Assembly (NCBI RefSeq): GCF_020216025.1
Contig: NZ_JAIWNC010000020.1
Span: 1 to 50,354, forward strand
Reading direction: 5' to 3'
Source: Jidongwangia harbinensis
GTDB lineage: Bacteria; Actinomycetota; Actinomycetes; Mycobacteriales; Micromonosporaceae
Length of the DNA stretch: 50,354 nt
How positions within the stretch are numbered: the first letter of the stretch is position 1; each line of letters begins with the position of its first letter. Made by a program: the position numbers and the translations under genes. The notes under the pieces were generated by a model, which saw only the letters and a list, made by a program, of their open reading frames with translations, was not told the DNA's origin and did no database searches. Of the stretch, positions 1 through 10,774 are shown piece after piece.

Positions 1-120
1 GACCAGGCCGGGCTCGACCACGTCGCCGACGAACTCAACGGAAGACCCCGCATGACCTTGGGCTGGGCCAACCCAGCTGCAAAAATGGCTGAGCTAGTCG
101 GTGTTGCAACCACCAGTTGA
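1..120 (+). mobile_element. 3' end of an IS30-family transposase (partial, cut by window edge)
   Basis: The first 40 codons read open from base 1 to a TGA at 118-120. The translation contains ADELNGRPRMTLGWANPAAK, which matches the end of IS30-type transposases, where the NxRPRKTLG(W/Y)xTPAE motif follows the DDE core. The catalytic core lies outside the window. The element's right end, including a terminal inverted repeat, is probably just after the stop (about 100-130, around ggtgttgcaacc), but the left end is not visible, so the repeat cannot be confirmed. The neighbouring 61-bp repeat array begins soon afterwards. Confidence 0.75.
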
Positions 121-193
121 GTTCGCCATATCGGCCACGGCTGCACGACTTCGACCCTCCCGCCGACGGCTACGTGGCCCCCTCTCCAGCCAC

Positions 194-500
194 GGCGTGT
201 GGCGCCGTGGCGCGATACGCGCCACAACTCGACACGCCCCCACCACCCCAACCGGGCGTGCGAAGTTGCGGCGCGCTGCATGCCACAACCCAACACGCCC
301 CCACCACCCCAACCGGGCGTGCGGAATTGCGGCGCGCCGCGCACCTAAAAGCCCCACACGCGACCACGCCCAAACCGCCGTGCGGAGTTGCGGCGCGCCG
401 CGCACCCGAGAACCCCACACGGCGAACGACTCCAGCCCGCCGTGCGGAACTACGGCGAGCTGCGCACCACAGAACCCCACGCCCACACCACGGCGGCACC
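194..500. repeat. 61-bp tandem repeat array 1 (about five units)
   Basis: Five degenerate units share a core like GTGCGGAATTGCGGCGCGC. The T of the GTG in the core falls at 198, 259, 320, 381 and 443, so the period is 61, 61, 61 and 62 bp. Each unit ends in a CA/CC-rich stretch. The same core and the same 61-bp period recur near 33.6-33.9 kb and 47.6-47.8 kb. Several overlapping open frames cross the array on both strands, but they only translate the repeat and I do not call them genes. The rest of 121-778 holds the two operators listed separately and no credible gene. Confidence 0.85.
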
Positions 501-610
501 ACGCGCAAACCGCCGCGCCCGCGACGCGCTGGCCGCGCGCAGGACACCGCCGCACCTCCAAGATCTCCACCTCGAACGACGCATAACGGCCACTACACAG
601 GCCGAGGGCC

Positions 611-624
611 GGAGAGCGCTTTCC
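611..624. promoter_or_regulatory. LacI-type operator, copy A (GGAGAGCGCTTTCC)
   Basis: This 14-bp near-palindrome has the CG-centred form typical of LacI-family operators. It lies 155 bp upstream of the secreted glycosidase start and is identical to copies at 735, 8360 and 8454, and to the reverse complement at 6087. The LacI-family gene at 8513 is the likely reader (inference). Confidence 0.75.
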
Positions 625-734
625 ACGACTCGGGCTAGAGGGCGAGAAATCTGTCATTCGTCCGGACTTCGACCGTCGTCATACATCGAAGTATTGACAT
701 GCGAGAAAGCCAAGCGTAACACTTCCGCCATCAC

Positions 735-748
735 GGAGAGCGCTTTCC
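735..748. promoter_or_regulatory. LacI-type operator, copy B (GGAGAGCGCTTTCC)
   Basis: This second exact copy sits 31 bp upstream of the GTG start at 779. It would overlap the promoter or the early transcript of the glycosidase gene. Two sites 124 bp apart would allow repression by looping (inference). Confidence 0.8.
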
Positions 749-778
749 CAGCGCACCCCTCGACCGTCAGGAGTCCCC

Positions 779-3760
<2,982 letters not shown>

Positions 3761-3802
3761 ATTGCGGCGGCGGCCCGACGCGTTCCTTGCTACACAGGGA
3801 CC

Positions 3803-4651
3803 GTGCGGGAGATCGCGTGCGACGAGTCGGGGTACGAGGGCGAGAAGCTCGTCGACACCACGACCGACGTCTTCGCGCACGCCGGCGTGCACCTGGACGC
3901 GGAGACGGCGGGTGCGCTCATCCGCGAACTGCGCGGGCGGATCCGCTCGCCGGCCACCCAGTACAAGGCCGGGCACCTGCTGCGGGAGAAGAACCGTGCG
4001 GCGCTCGAGTGGTTCCTCGGACCGCAGAGCCCGGTGTACGGACACGGCCACGTCTTCCTGGTCGACAAGGCGCACCACGTGCGCACCCAGCTGGCCGGGC
4101 TGCTGGACGTGGACGCGGACTCGCTGCCCCGGGCGCCGTACTTCCTGAGCGCCGCCAACGACGTACTCCGGGTCAAGGACACCCCCGGCGTGGTGGACGA
4201 GTTCTTCCGGGTGTCCGGGCCGGCCGTCGACGGCACCGGCCCGGCCCGCGACCGGATCGAGCTGTTCCGGCGGTGGCTGCGGTCCGACCCGGCGGTGAAC
4301 ACGGTGCTGGATCCGCTCGTCCCGGCGCTGGTCACGGCGGTGGACCGGTGGGGACCGGTGCGGATCCTGCACGACCGGCAGATCATGCTGCCGGAGCGGC
4401 GCATCGCCCGGATCCGGGAGCGGTGCGACGGCCGGCTGATCGAGGTGCGGTTCGTCGACGCCGAGTCGCACCCGCAGATCCAGGTCGCCGACATCTTGGC
4501 CGGCACGGTCCGGCACGTGGCGTCACGGGACCTGGCCGGCCACGGCGACCCGGTGCTCACCGCGCTGGCCGGCCCGTACGTGCACGCGGCGTCCATCCTT
4601 TTGTCGTACCCCGGGATTAGGTTCGGTGCCAAGCAACCGGAGAGTCCCTGA
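3803..4651 (+). CDS. DUF3800 domain protein
   Basis: This 282-residue protein opens with the acidic CDESGYEG motif (residues 6-13) and carries IQVADILAGTVR near the C-terminus. These are the two hallmark segments of DUF3800, a family thought to have an RNase H-like fold with acidic catalytic residues; its biological role is not established. GTG 3803 is chosen because the DESG motif must lie at the extreme N-terminus, and GGGA lies just upstream. It follows the glycosidase by 42 bp on the same strand but has no obvious functional link to it. DUF3800 genes often sit in accessory regions, which fits the mixed content here. Confidence 0.8.
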   Translation: MREIACDESGYEGEKLVDTTTDVFAHAGVHLDAETAGALIRELRGRIRSPATQYKAGHLLREKNRAALEWFLGPQSPVYGHGHVFLVDKAHHVRTQLAGLLDVDADSLPRAPYFLSAANDVLRVKDTPGVVDEFFRVSGPAVDGTGPARDRIELFRRWLRSDPAVNTVLDPLVPALVTAVDRWGPVRILHDRQIMLPERRIARIRERCDGRLIEVRFVDAESHPQIQVADILAGTVRHVASRDLAGHGDPVLTALAGPYVHAASILLSYPGIRFGAKQPESP

Positions 4652-4660
4652 GGAGGGGTC

Positions 4661-5035
4661 ATGGACAAGGTGGTCCACTTCGAGGTTCCGTTCGAGAACG
4701 GCGAACGCGCGACGACGTTCTACCGCGAGGCCTTCGGCTGGGAGCTGGACGCGATGCCGCAGTTCCAGTACGTCATGGTCACCACGACGCCCACCGACGA
4801 GCAGGGGCGGCCGGCCGAGACCGGCGGCATCAACGGCGGCATGCTGGAACGCGAGGGCCCGATCACGTCACCGGTGATCACCATCGGTGTGCAGAACCTG
4901 GACGAGTCCCTGGCCCGCATCGAGAAGCTGGGCGGCAAGGTCGCGATCGGCCGCCGGACGGTCGGCAACGCGGGCTTCAGCGCGTACGTCGAGGATTCCG
5001 AGGGCAACCTGATCGGCCTCTGGCAGAACGCCTGA
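4661..5035 (+). CDS. VOC-family (glyoxalase/bleomycin resistance-like) protein
   Basis: This 124-residue protein has the single beta-alpha-beta-beta-beta module pair of the vicinal oxygen chelate fold: VVHFEVPFENGERATTFYRE at the start, and a C-terminal half ending in AYVEDSEGNLIGLWQ, with the usual late metal-ligand region E-x-N. A strong GAGGAGG ribosome site precedes ATG 4661. It lies 9 bp after the DUF3800 gene, so the two are probably co-transcribed. Substrate is unknown; small proteins of this class are usually lyase-like or binding proteins. Confidence 0.85.
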   Translation: MDKVVHFEVPFENGERATTFYREAFGWELDAMPQFQYVMVTTTPTDEQGRPAETGGINGGMLEREGPITSPVITIGVQNLDESLARIEKLGGKVAIGRRTVGNAGFSAYVEDSEGNLIGLWQNA

Positions 5036-5040
5036 CCCGA

Positions 5041-5209
5041 TGCGGGTGACGACCGGGAACGTGCTCGGGCGTTTCGGCGGCGACCGCCGCATCGGCCACG
5101 TGCTGGCCCGCCCGGGCGGCCCGGGCCCGCGCTCCTGGCGAGCGACCGGCCGGTGCACGGCAGCCACCCGTCGGACCACGACGCGGTCGCCGCCGGCCTC
5201 GGACCGTGA
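5041..5209 (+). pseudogene. Relic of an endonuclease/exonuclease/phosphatase-family gene (C-terminal end)
   Basis: Between the VOC gene and the SARP-like gene, one frame ends GPALLASDRPVHGSHPSDHD...GLGP with a stop at 5207-5209. The SxPSDHxxV pattern is the conserved C-terminal motif of the EEP phosphatase fold. A second frame just upstream reads DRRIGHVLAR, like the (R/G)RIDYVLxR motif that comes before it in this family. The two pieces are in different frames, and everything upstream is missing. I read this as a truncated, frameshifted remnant. The evidence is only about 45 codons. Confidence 0.45.
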
Positions 5210-5214
5210 CCGGT

Positions 5215-5943
5215 CTACGGGTGACCGTCGCCGCGGATCGCCGTTTCCAGGGCGAGCAGTCCCGGGCCCGGGGCGAGTCCCAGCTCCTCGTCCAGCAGAT
5301 TGCGCACCCTGTGCAGCACCGCCAGCGCCTCCGGCTTTCGCCCGGCCCGGCACAGCGCGGTGGCGTACAACTCCCAGAGCCGCTCCCGGTACGGCATCTC
5401 GCCGACCAGGACGGCCAGTTCGGTGACGCACCAGTCGACGTCGCCGAGCATCAGGCGCGCCTCGGCCCGGTCCTGCACCGCCTCGGCGTGCAGGTTCTCC
5501 AGGTCGGCGATCACCCGGCCGGCGAACGGTTCCCCGGCGAACTCGGCCAGCGGCTCGTCCCACTCGGCCAGCGCCGCCTCCAGCTCCGCGGCCGCCGCGG
5601 CGGGGTCACCGGCGGCGAGGGCGGCGCGGCCGGCCCAGGCCCGGGCGGTGAAGCGTTCGACGTCGACGTCCCGCGGGTCCACGTCCAGCCGGTAACCCGC
5701 CGCGTGCGGCACCAGCAGCCCGGGGGCGCCGGCCTCGACGAGGGCCTGCCCGATCGCGGCGGCGGTGTCGTCGAGCGACGCGGCGCGGTCCCCCCGTCCG
5801 GCCAGTCGGTGGCGCGGCACCACCTGTCCCGGCTCGAGCAGCAGCATGGCGAGCACCGCACGTTCCGCACGCGAGGTGAGCAGCACCGGGCCACCGGGGC
5901 CGCGGGCCCGCAGCGCCCCGAAGAGCCGGAACGACATCGTCAC
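5215..5943 (-). CDS. SARP-like regulator with bacterial transcriptional activator (BTAD) domain
   Basis: This 242-residue protein has a C-terminal BTAD helical domain (about residues 90-235: DVDVERFTARA, then AAAELEAALAEW and RERLWELYATALCRAGRKPEALAVLHR, ending LLDEELGLAPGP). It matches AfsR/SARP activators, which switch on secondary metabolism or transport genes. The N-terminal winged helix is shortened and degenerate: the LIDALWGD helix is replaced by LAGRGDRAASLDD, so DNA binding may be weakened. GTG 5943 is preferred, with AGGAGG seven bases upstream; an in-frame ATG lies two codons later. The divergent spacer toward the DUF305 gene holds LacI-type operator C. Confidence 0.7.
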   Translation of the reverse strand: MTMSFRLFGALRARGPGGPVLLTSRAERAVLAMLLLEPGQVVPRHRLAGRGDRAASLDDTAAAIGQALVEAGAPGLLVPHAAGYRLDVDPRDVDVERFTARAWAGRAALAAGDPAAAAAELEAALAEWDEPLAEFAGEPFAGRVIADLENLHAEAVQDRAEARLMLGDVDWCVTELAVLVGEMPYRERLWELYATALCRAGRKPEALAVLHRVRNLLDEELGLAPGPGLLALETAIRGDGHP

Positions 5944-6086
5944 CGAACCGCCTCCTCCCCTGCGTCCGCTCCGACGCTACCGGCTGAGGCCCATCCATGG
6001 TCAACTCTGCGGCCCTGCGTGGATCTTGGAGGCGTGGCGGTGGAACGCCGCGGGGAATCGGGTGGGACGCCGGAACAGGGGAACCT

Positions 6087-6100
6087 GGAAAGCGCTCTCC
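6087..6100. promoter_or_regulatory. LacI-type operator, copy C (reverse orientation)
   Basis: GGAAAGCGCTCTCC is the exact reverse complement of the other four copies. It sits near the middle of the 290-bp divergent spacer between the SARP-like gene (start 5943) and the DUF305-like gene (start 6234), so it could serve either. The spacer also holds GTCAC at 6131-6135 and GTGAC at 6144-6148, an inverted repeat of unknown meaning. Confidence 0.7.
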
Positions 6101-6233
6101 AAGCTAAGGTGATTGTTACCCCCAGGTTGCGTCACGTCAATATGTGACCGGTTCCGGAAATGAATTACCGCCCGCCATTGCCGCCCCGTCGAGACATTGA
6201 CACCCACGGCGGTCCGGCCCAGACTTTCTCGCT

Positions 6234-6791
6234 GTGACCCCCCGACGGAGCCTGCTCGGCATCGCCCTCGGTCTCGCCCTCACATCGGCCGGGTGCGGGC
6301 GTCCGACGCCGCTGCCGCGGGCCACGCCGATCACCGTGGCGCCGTCGTTCGGCGGCACCGACCGGGCCTGGCTGGAGATCACCATCGCCATGGACGAGGA
6401 GGTGCTGCCGCTGCTGGACCTCGCCGCCACTCGCGGCGGCACGCCCCGGTTGCGCACGCTGGCGACCGACGTGATGGCGTTTCACCAGCAAGAACTCGCC
6501 ACCCTACGGGAGTTGCACGGGCTCGCCGGGCTGCCCGCGGAGAACCCGCACAAGGGCATGCCGATGCCCGGCATGGTCACCGCCGGGCAGGTCGCCGAGG
6601 CGGCCGCGGCGTCCGGCGCGCGTTTCGACCGGCTGCTCGTCACCCGCCTCGGCGCGCATCTGGACCAGGGCGTGCGGCTGGCCGGCAGCGCGGAGGCATC
6701 CGGCGCGGAACCGCGTACCCGGAAGCTCGCGGCCCGGGCCCGCACCGAGCGGGAACGTTTCCGCGCCGCCCTGAGAACCGTTCCGGCGTGA
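6234..6791 (+). CDS. DUF305-like secreted lipoprotein
   Basis: This 185-residue protein starts at GTG 6234 with a lipoprotein signal peptide and a lipobox LTSAGC (Cys21). The mature part follows the DUF305 layout: two helical halves separated by a GMxxPGM segment, with FDRLLVTRLGAHLDQGVRLA in the second half. Typical DUF305 proteins carry a His-His pair in each half. Here the first pair is replaced (MDEEVLPLLDLA) and the second is reduced to one His (AHLDQ), so the usual putative metal site is mostly lost. Convergent with the DUF1996 gene; a strong hairpin separates them. Confidence 0.75.
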   Translation: MTPRRSLLGIALGLALTSAGCGRPTPLPRATPITVAPSFGGTDRAWLEITIAMDEEVLPLLDLAATRGGTPRLRTLATDVMAFHQQELATLRELHGLAGLPAENPHKGMPMPGMVTAGQVAEAAAASGARFDRLLVTRLGAHLDQGVRLAGSAEASGAEPRTRKLAARARTERERFRAALRTVPA

Positions 6792-6881
6792 TTACCGGCC
6801 GCGCCCGCCATTCACCCGCCGGCCGGGAACGCGGCTTTCCCGAAGATGAACTGCGGTTTTTCTGTGCTGCATCGGCGAGAA

Positions 6882-6915
6882 ACCGTCCGGGTACCGGGAA
6901 AGGTACCCGGACGGT
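6882..6915. terminator. Bidirectional hairpin terminator between convergent genes
   Basis: A perfect 14-bp stem (ACCGTCCGGGTACC at 6882-6895 with its complement at 6902-6915) closes a GGGAAA loop. It lies in the spacer of two convergent genes, ending at 6791 and 6925. No long T-run follows, which is common for actinobacterial terminators. Confidence 0.75.
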
Positions 6916-6924
6916 CCGGAACGG

Positions 6925-8322
6925 TTACCGGAGTTCGTAGTTCTCGTTGAGGGCGGCGCCGCGGTCCGGCTTGTAGAGGTCGAAGCCGCGCGGGTCGCAC
7001 TGGAGTCCGCCGTTGATGCAGTGCCGGACCAGCGCGGCGAGCGTCGGCGCGTCCCAGGCGTTGTAGAAGTCGTAGTGGAAGGAGTAGCCGCGGCCACTGG
7101 ACAGCCGCACGTTCGCCATGTTCCCGCTCACCGGGAACGCCATCTTGAACTCGATCATCGGCACCGCCACCGGGTGGCCGGCCGGGCAGACCCCCAGCAC
7201 GGGGTACGCCATGTGGCTCACGTGGTCCGGCGTGTCCAGGTGCCGGCCGTCCCAGCAGCTCGGCGCCTGGTACCGGATGTTGAGCTGGGTGCCGGCCGGG
7301 CAACTCGCCGGGAAGTCCCAGTTGAAGGCGCTGTCCCCGCACTCCCAGCCCTCGACCGCACCGGGCGCGTTGCGGAACTCGTCGCGGGTGGCGACCGGGC
7401 TGCCGACCACGTACCGCAGGCCGGGCGGGGACGGCCGGACGCTGCGGTGGTCGAGCACGCCGCTCTTGTAGTAGATGACCTGGCGCCCCACCGGTTGCAC
7501 CGCGGTGTCGCCGTTGAGCAGCGTCGGCATCCAGTACCCGGTCTTGTCGCCGGGCGTGATGCAGGACGTGCCGCCGCCCTGCAACGAGGGCAGGGTGGAG
7601 TGCGCGTCGGTCGTGGTGTTGCCGAGGAACGTGTGCGAGTGCGAGGCGCCCGGCAGCTTCGGGAAGACGATCGGGTCGTCCGGCAGGTTGGTCCGGCTCA
7701 CCGAGCAGTTCGCCTGGAACTCGTGGTGGGTGGTGGGCGGGTCGGTGGCCGGCGGCACCGCGGTGGATGGCAGCACGCCGGTCACCGGCGGGTCGGCGGG
7801 CACGTAGCCGTCGCCGGCCGGGGGCGCCTGGCCGGTGCCGTACACCTGGAACTCGTACAGCGAGTAGCCGTAGCCGGTGCCGCGCTGGGTGCCGTACATC
7901 CGCACGTAGCGGCCGGAGCCGCCGACCGCGAGCGACTGTGTCCCGCCGGCACCGGCGGTGGTGGCGTAGACCGTGGTCCACGCGGTGCCGTCCGGGCTGG
8001 TCTGGATCTGGAAGGCCCGCGCGTACGCGGACTCCCACTGCAGCACCACCCGGCTGATCGTCGCGGTGCCGCCGAGGTCGACGCGCAGCCACTGCGGATC
8101 GTTCCAGGTGCTGCCCCAGCGGGTGTCCGGGCGGCCGTCGACGGCGGCCACCGCCGGCGCGCCGCCGTTCTCCGCCGACGAGGCGAGCGCCGGCCGGCCC
8201 TGGGACAACAGGGTGTCCACGGCCTGCGCGGAGGGTGCGACGGCGACCAGGAGCGAGCCGGTGAGGGCGGCCGCGGCGATCGGCGCCAGCAGCCTTCGGA
8301 TGGATCGGGCCGGTTGTGTCAC
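6925..8322 (-). CDS. Secreted CBM32-DUF1996 protein
   Basis: This 465-residue protein has a signal peptide (about 1-34, ending AQA). An F5/8 type C (CBM32) domain spans about 38-165, and a DUF1996 domain spans about 195-460 (THHEFQANCSVSRTNLPDDP, HSHTFLGNTTTDAHST, SCITPGDKTGYWMPTL). DUF1996 occurs in secreted bacterial and fungal proteins, some near lytic enzymes, with no settled activity. The CBM32 is strongly similar to the first CBM32 of the glycosidase at 779, including shared stretches such as SPDGTAWTTV and GSGRYVRMYGT. GTG 8322 has GGGAGA upstream. Operator D lies 38 bp before the start, so this gene probably belongs to the same regulon. Confidence 0.85.
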   Translation of the reverse strand: MTQPARSIRRLLAPIAAAALTGSLLVAVAPSAQAVDTLLSQGRPALASSAENGGAPAVAAVDGRPDTRWGSTWNDPQWLRVDLGGTATISRVVLQWESAYARAFQIQTSPDGTAWTTVYATTAGAGGTQSLAVGGSGRYVRMYGTQRGTGYGYSLYEFQVYGTGQAPPAGDGYVPADPPVTGVLPSTAVPPATDPPTTHHEFQANCSVSRTNLPDDPIVFPKLPGASHSHTFLGNTTTDAHSTLPSLQGGGTSCITPGDKTGYWMPTLLNGDTAVQPVGRQVIYYKSGVLDHRSVRPSPPGLRYVVGSPVATRDEFRNAPGAVEGWECGDSAFNWDFPASCPAGTQLNIRYQAPSCWDGRHLDTPDHVSHMAYPVLGVCPAGHPVAVPMIEFKMAFPVSGNMANVRLSSGRGYSFHYDFYNAWDAPTLAALVRHCINGGLQCDPRGFDLYKPDRGAALNENYELR

Positions 8323-8359
8323 GGGGTCTCCCTTGACGTGAGGACGGGTGAACCGGCTT

Positions 8360-8373
8360 GGAGAGCGCTTTCC
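8360..8373. promoter_or_regulatory. LacI-type operator, copy D
   Basis: GGAGAGCGCTTTCC lies 38 bp before the GTG start of the CBM32-DUF1996 gene (minus strand), in the divergent spacer shared with the LacI-family gene. Position suggests direct repression of the DUF1996 gene. Confidence 0.8.
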
Positions 8374-8453
8374 GAAGTGTCCCGCCGATGCCGGAGCCCG
8401 TCAATGTCCCCGCGCTGATCGTCCCGGATCGCCCGATGTCGCCGACCGGTTCG

Positions 8454-8482
8454 GGAGAGCGCTTTCCGGGCTGTGCTATAAA
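8454..8482 (+). promoter_or_regulatory. Operator E and promoter of the LacI-family gene
   Basis: GGAGAGCGCTTTCC at 8454-8467 is followed by a good -10 hexamer TATAAA at 8477-8482, 31 bp before the ATG at 8513. The operator occupies the -35/spacer area, so bound repressor would block this promoter. This is the classic layout of LacI-family autorepression (inference). Confidence 0.75.
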
Positions 8483-8512
8483 GACGGGCATGCACAGCGG
8501 AAGCTCGGCCCG

Positions 8513-9571
8513 ATGACCGCCGCGGGCGGACCGGTGCGCGTCGGCGACCGCGTGCCCACGCTCGAGGACGTGGCCCGGGTGGCCGGCGTGTCCCGGGCCA
8601 CCGTCTCCCGGGTGATCAACGGGATCCGCAACGTCGACCCCCAGCTGCACGAGGTGGTCTGGCACGCGGTCGGCCAGACCGGGTACGTGCCGAACCGGCT
8701 GGCCCGCTCGCTGGTCACCCGGCGCAGCGGCACCGTGGCCCTGGTGGTGTCCGACACCGAGTCACACGACGACGACCCGTTCATGGGGCGCTTCTTCGCC
8801 GATCCGTACTTCGGCCGGGTCGTCGGCGGGTTGATGAGCGTGCTGCGGACCGCCGGGGTGCAACTCGCCCTGCAGATGGTCGGCACCGATCAGCAACGCG
8901 CCCGGCTGGTCGGCGACCTGCGCAACGGCCAGGCGGACGGGGTGGTGGTGCTGTCCCTGCCCGCACACGACCCGCTGCCGCGCATGCTCACCGACGCCGG
9001 CGTACCCGCGGTCATGATCGGCCGGCCGGCCGAGCCGGTGCCGATCAACTACGTCGACCTGGCCAACGACACCGGCGCCGGGCTCGCCGCCGACCACCTG
9101 CTCGGCCGGGGCTGCCGGCTGATCGGCATGATCTCCGGCCCGGCCGACGTGCCGGCCAGCACCGACCGGATCTCCGGCTTCCGGCGCACCATGGCCCGGC
9201 ACGGGCACGCCTGGGTGCCGCTGGTGTCCGGCAACTTCACCCAGGACAGCGGCGAACACGCCATGCGCGACCTGCTGGCCGCCCACCCCGGCGTCGACGG
9301 CGTGTTCGTCGCCAACGACCTGATGGCGCTGGGCGCGCTCACCGCGCTGCGCGCCGCCGGCCGGCGGGTCCCCGACGACGTGGCCGTGGTCGGATTCGAC
9401 GACAGCAGCGCCGCGGTGGCGGCCAGCCCGGCGCTCACCACGGTCCGGCATCCGCTGGAGGACATGGCCGCGGAGAGCGCGCGGCTGCTGCTCGGCCACG
9501 TCGAGGACCGGAACCTGCGGGTCTCGTCGGTGATCTACGAACCGGAGCTGGTGGTCCGGCAGTCGGCGTGA
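8513..9571 (+). CDS. LacI-family sugar-responsive transcriptional repressor
   Basis: This 352-residue protein has an N-terminal LacI helix-turn-helix (TLEDVARVAGVSRATVSRVI, about residues 16-35). The periplasmic-binding-like effector domain follows, with GVFVANDLMALGAL and DDVAVVGFDDSSAA near the C-terminus. ATG 8513 is chosen because the reading frame extended upstream runs through the operator and promoter; the HTH then begins 16 residues in, as usual. Five identical operators surround its neighbours and its own promoter, so it is probably the local regulator of the two CBM32 proteins and of itself. The inducer is unknown; a beta-glucan oligosaccharide would fit a GH16/GH5-type locus. Confidence 0.9.
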   Translation: MTAAGGPVRVGDRVPTLEDVARVAGVSRATVSRVINGIRNVDPQLHEVVWHAVGQTGYVPNRLARSLVTRRSGTVALVVSDTESHDDDPFMGRFFADPYFGRVVGGLMSVLRTAGVQLALQMVGTDQQRARLVGDLRNGQADGVVVLSLPAHDPLPRMLTDAGVPAVMIGRPAEPVPINYVDLANDTGAGLAADHLLGRGCRLIGMISGPADVPASTDRISGFRRTMARHGHAWVPLVSGNFTQDSGEHAMRDLLAAHPGVDGVFVANDLMALGALTALRAAGRRVPDDVAVVGFDDSSAAVAASPALTTVRHPLEDMAAESARLLLGHVEDRNLRVSSVIYEPELVVRQSA

Positions 9572-9599
9572 CCACCACGGCACCGCCCGCGCCGGGGCG

Positions 9600-10691
9600 T
9601 CACGGGCTCGCGGCCAGGAACAGGAACGCGGCCAGCAGGCTCAGGTGGACGCCGCCCTGCAGCACGTTCGCCCGGCCGGGCACCACGGTGAGGCCGCCCA
9701 CCAGGACGGTCAGCGCCAGCAGCACCATCTGGGTGCCGCCCAGCCCGAGCAGCAGCGGGCCGTCCAGCCAGATCATCGCGATGGCGATCGCCGGGATGGT
9801 CAGCCCGATGCTCGCCATCGCGGAGCCCAGCGCCAGGTTCAGGCTGGTCTGGACGCGGTCGCGGGCCGCCGCGCGGACCGCCGCGATGGTCTCCGGCAGC
9901 AGCACCAGCAGGGCGATGACCACACCGACCACCGACTGCGGCAGGCCCGCGTCCGCCACCGTCGACTCGATCGTCGGCGAGATCGCCTTGGCCAGGCCGA
10001 CCACCGCGACCAGCGCGACCAGCAGCAGGCCGAGGCTGGTCCAGGCGTCCCGGGCGGTCGGCGGGTCGGCGTGGTCCTCCTCGTCGACCACCCGGCCGGA
10101 CGTGGTGATCGGCAGGAAGTAGTCGCGGTGCCGGCGGGTCTGGACCGTGACGAACAGGCCGTACAGGGCCAGCGACGCGATCGCCGCGAAGGCCAGCTGG
10201 GCCGGCGAGAACTGCGGCCCCGGGCGGCTGCTGGTGAACGTCGGCAGCACCAGGCTCAGCGTGGCCACGGTGGCCACCGTGGCGAGGGCACCGCCGGTGC
10301 CCTCGGCGTTGAACACCGCGATCCGGCGGCGGATCGCGGCGACCAGGATGGACAGGCCGAGGATGCCGTTGCAGGTGATCATGACGGCGGCGAAGACGGT
10401 GTCCCGGGCCAGCGACTGGGTCTTCTCGCCGCCGCTGATCATCAGCGTGACGATCAGGCCGACCTCGATCACGGTCACCGCGACCGCCAGCACCAGCGAC
10501 CCGTACGGTTCGCCGACCCGGTGCGCGACCACCTCGGCGTGGTGCACGGCGGCCAGCACCGAGCCGGCCAGCAGCAGCCCGACGATCGCCACCACCACGC
10601 CGGGCAGATCCCGGCCCCAGGTGGCGGCGAATGCGAGGAGCGCCAGGGCCGGCAGGACGACGTTCCAGCGGGTGACGATCTTGGCGGGCAT
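9600..10691 (-). CDS. chaA: Ca2+/H+ antiporter, ChaA type (CaCA superfamily)
   Basis: This 363-residue polytopic membrane protein has about 11 hydrophobic segments. The two CaCA alpha-repeats are visible: GEPYGSLVLAVAVTVIEVGL in the N-half, and VIALLVLLPETIAAVRAA plus LNLALGSAMASIGLTIPAIA in the C-half, with the conserved Glu in each. This matches ChaA-type calcium (sodium/potassium)/proton exchangers. The ATG at 10691 is chosen over longer starts because the sequence before it is not membrane-like and GGTGG precedes it. The gene converges on the LacI-family gene with a 28-bp gap. Confidence 0.9.
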   Translation of the reverse strand: MPAKIVTRWNVVLPALALLAFAATWGRDLPGVVVAIVGLLLAGSVLAAVHHAEVVAHRVGEPYGSLVLAVAVTVIEVGLIVTLMISGGEKTQSLARDTVFAAVMITCNGILGLSILVAAIRRRIAVFNAEGTGGALATVATVATLSLVLPTFTSSRPGPQFSPAQLAFAAIASLALYGLFVTVQTRRHRDYFLPITTSGRVVDEEDHADPPTARDAWTSLGLLLVALVAVVGLAKAISPTIESTVADAGLPQSVVGVVIALLVLLPETIAAVRAAARDRVQTSLNLALGSAMASIGLTIPAIAIAMIWLDGPLLLGLGGTQMVLLALTVLVGGLTVVPGRANVLQGGVHLSLLAAFLFLAASP

Positions 10692-10739
10692 GCTTCCACC
10701 CTGCCAGAGAACGGGCCTTCCGGCCCACCGAGCGGTCAG

Positions 10740-10770
10740 GTCCCGCCCGCCCGCGGCGGGCGGACGGGAC
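10740..10770 (-). terminator. Hairpin downstream of the small secreted-protein gene
   Basis: GTCCC and GCCCGCC on the left (10740-10751) pair with GGCGGGC (10755-10761) and GGGAC (10766-10770), with a 4-base bulge. It starts 4 bp beyond the stop of the gene ending at 10775, and may also insulate the ChaA gene that starts at 10691. Confidence 0.45.
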
Positions 10771-10774
10771 GGTC

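Noticed and set aside
194..500. CRISPR array or integron attC-like (59-base element) reading of the 61-bp repeats
   Set aside because: The whole 61-bp unit is repeated, including the part that would be spacer, units are degenerate, and neither cas genes nor attC end motifs nor an integrase are present.
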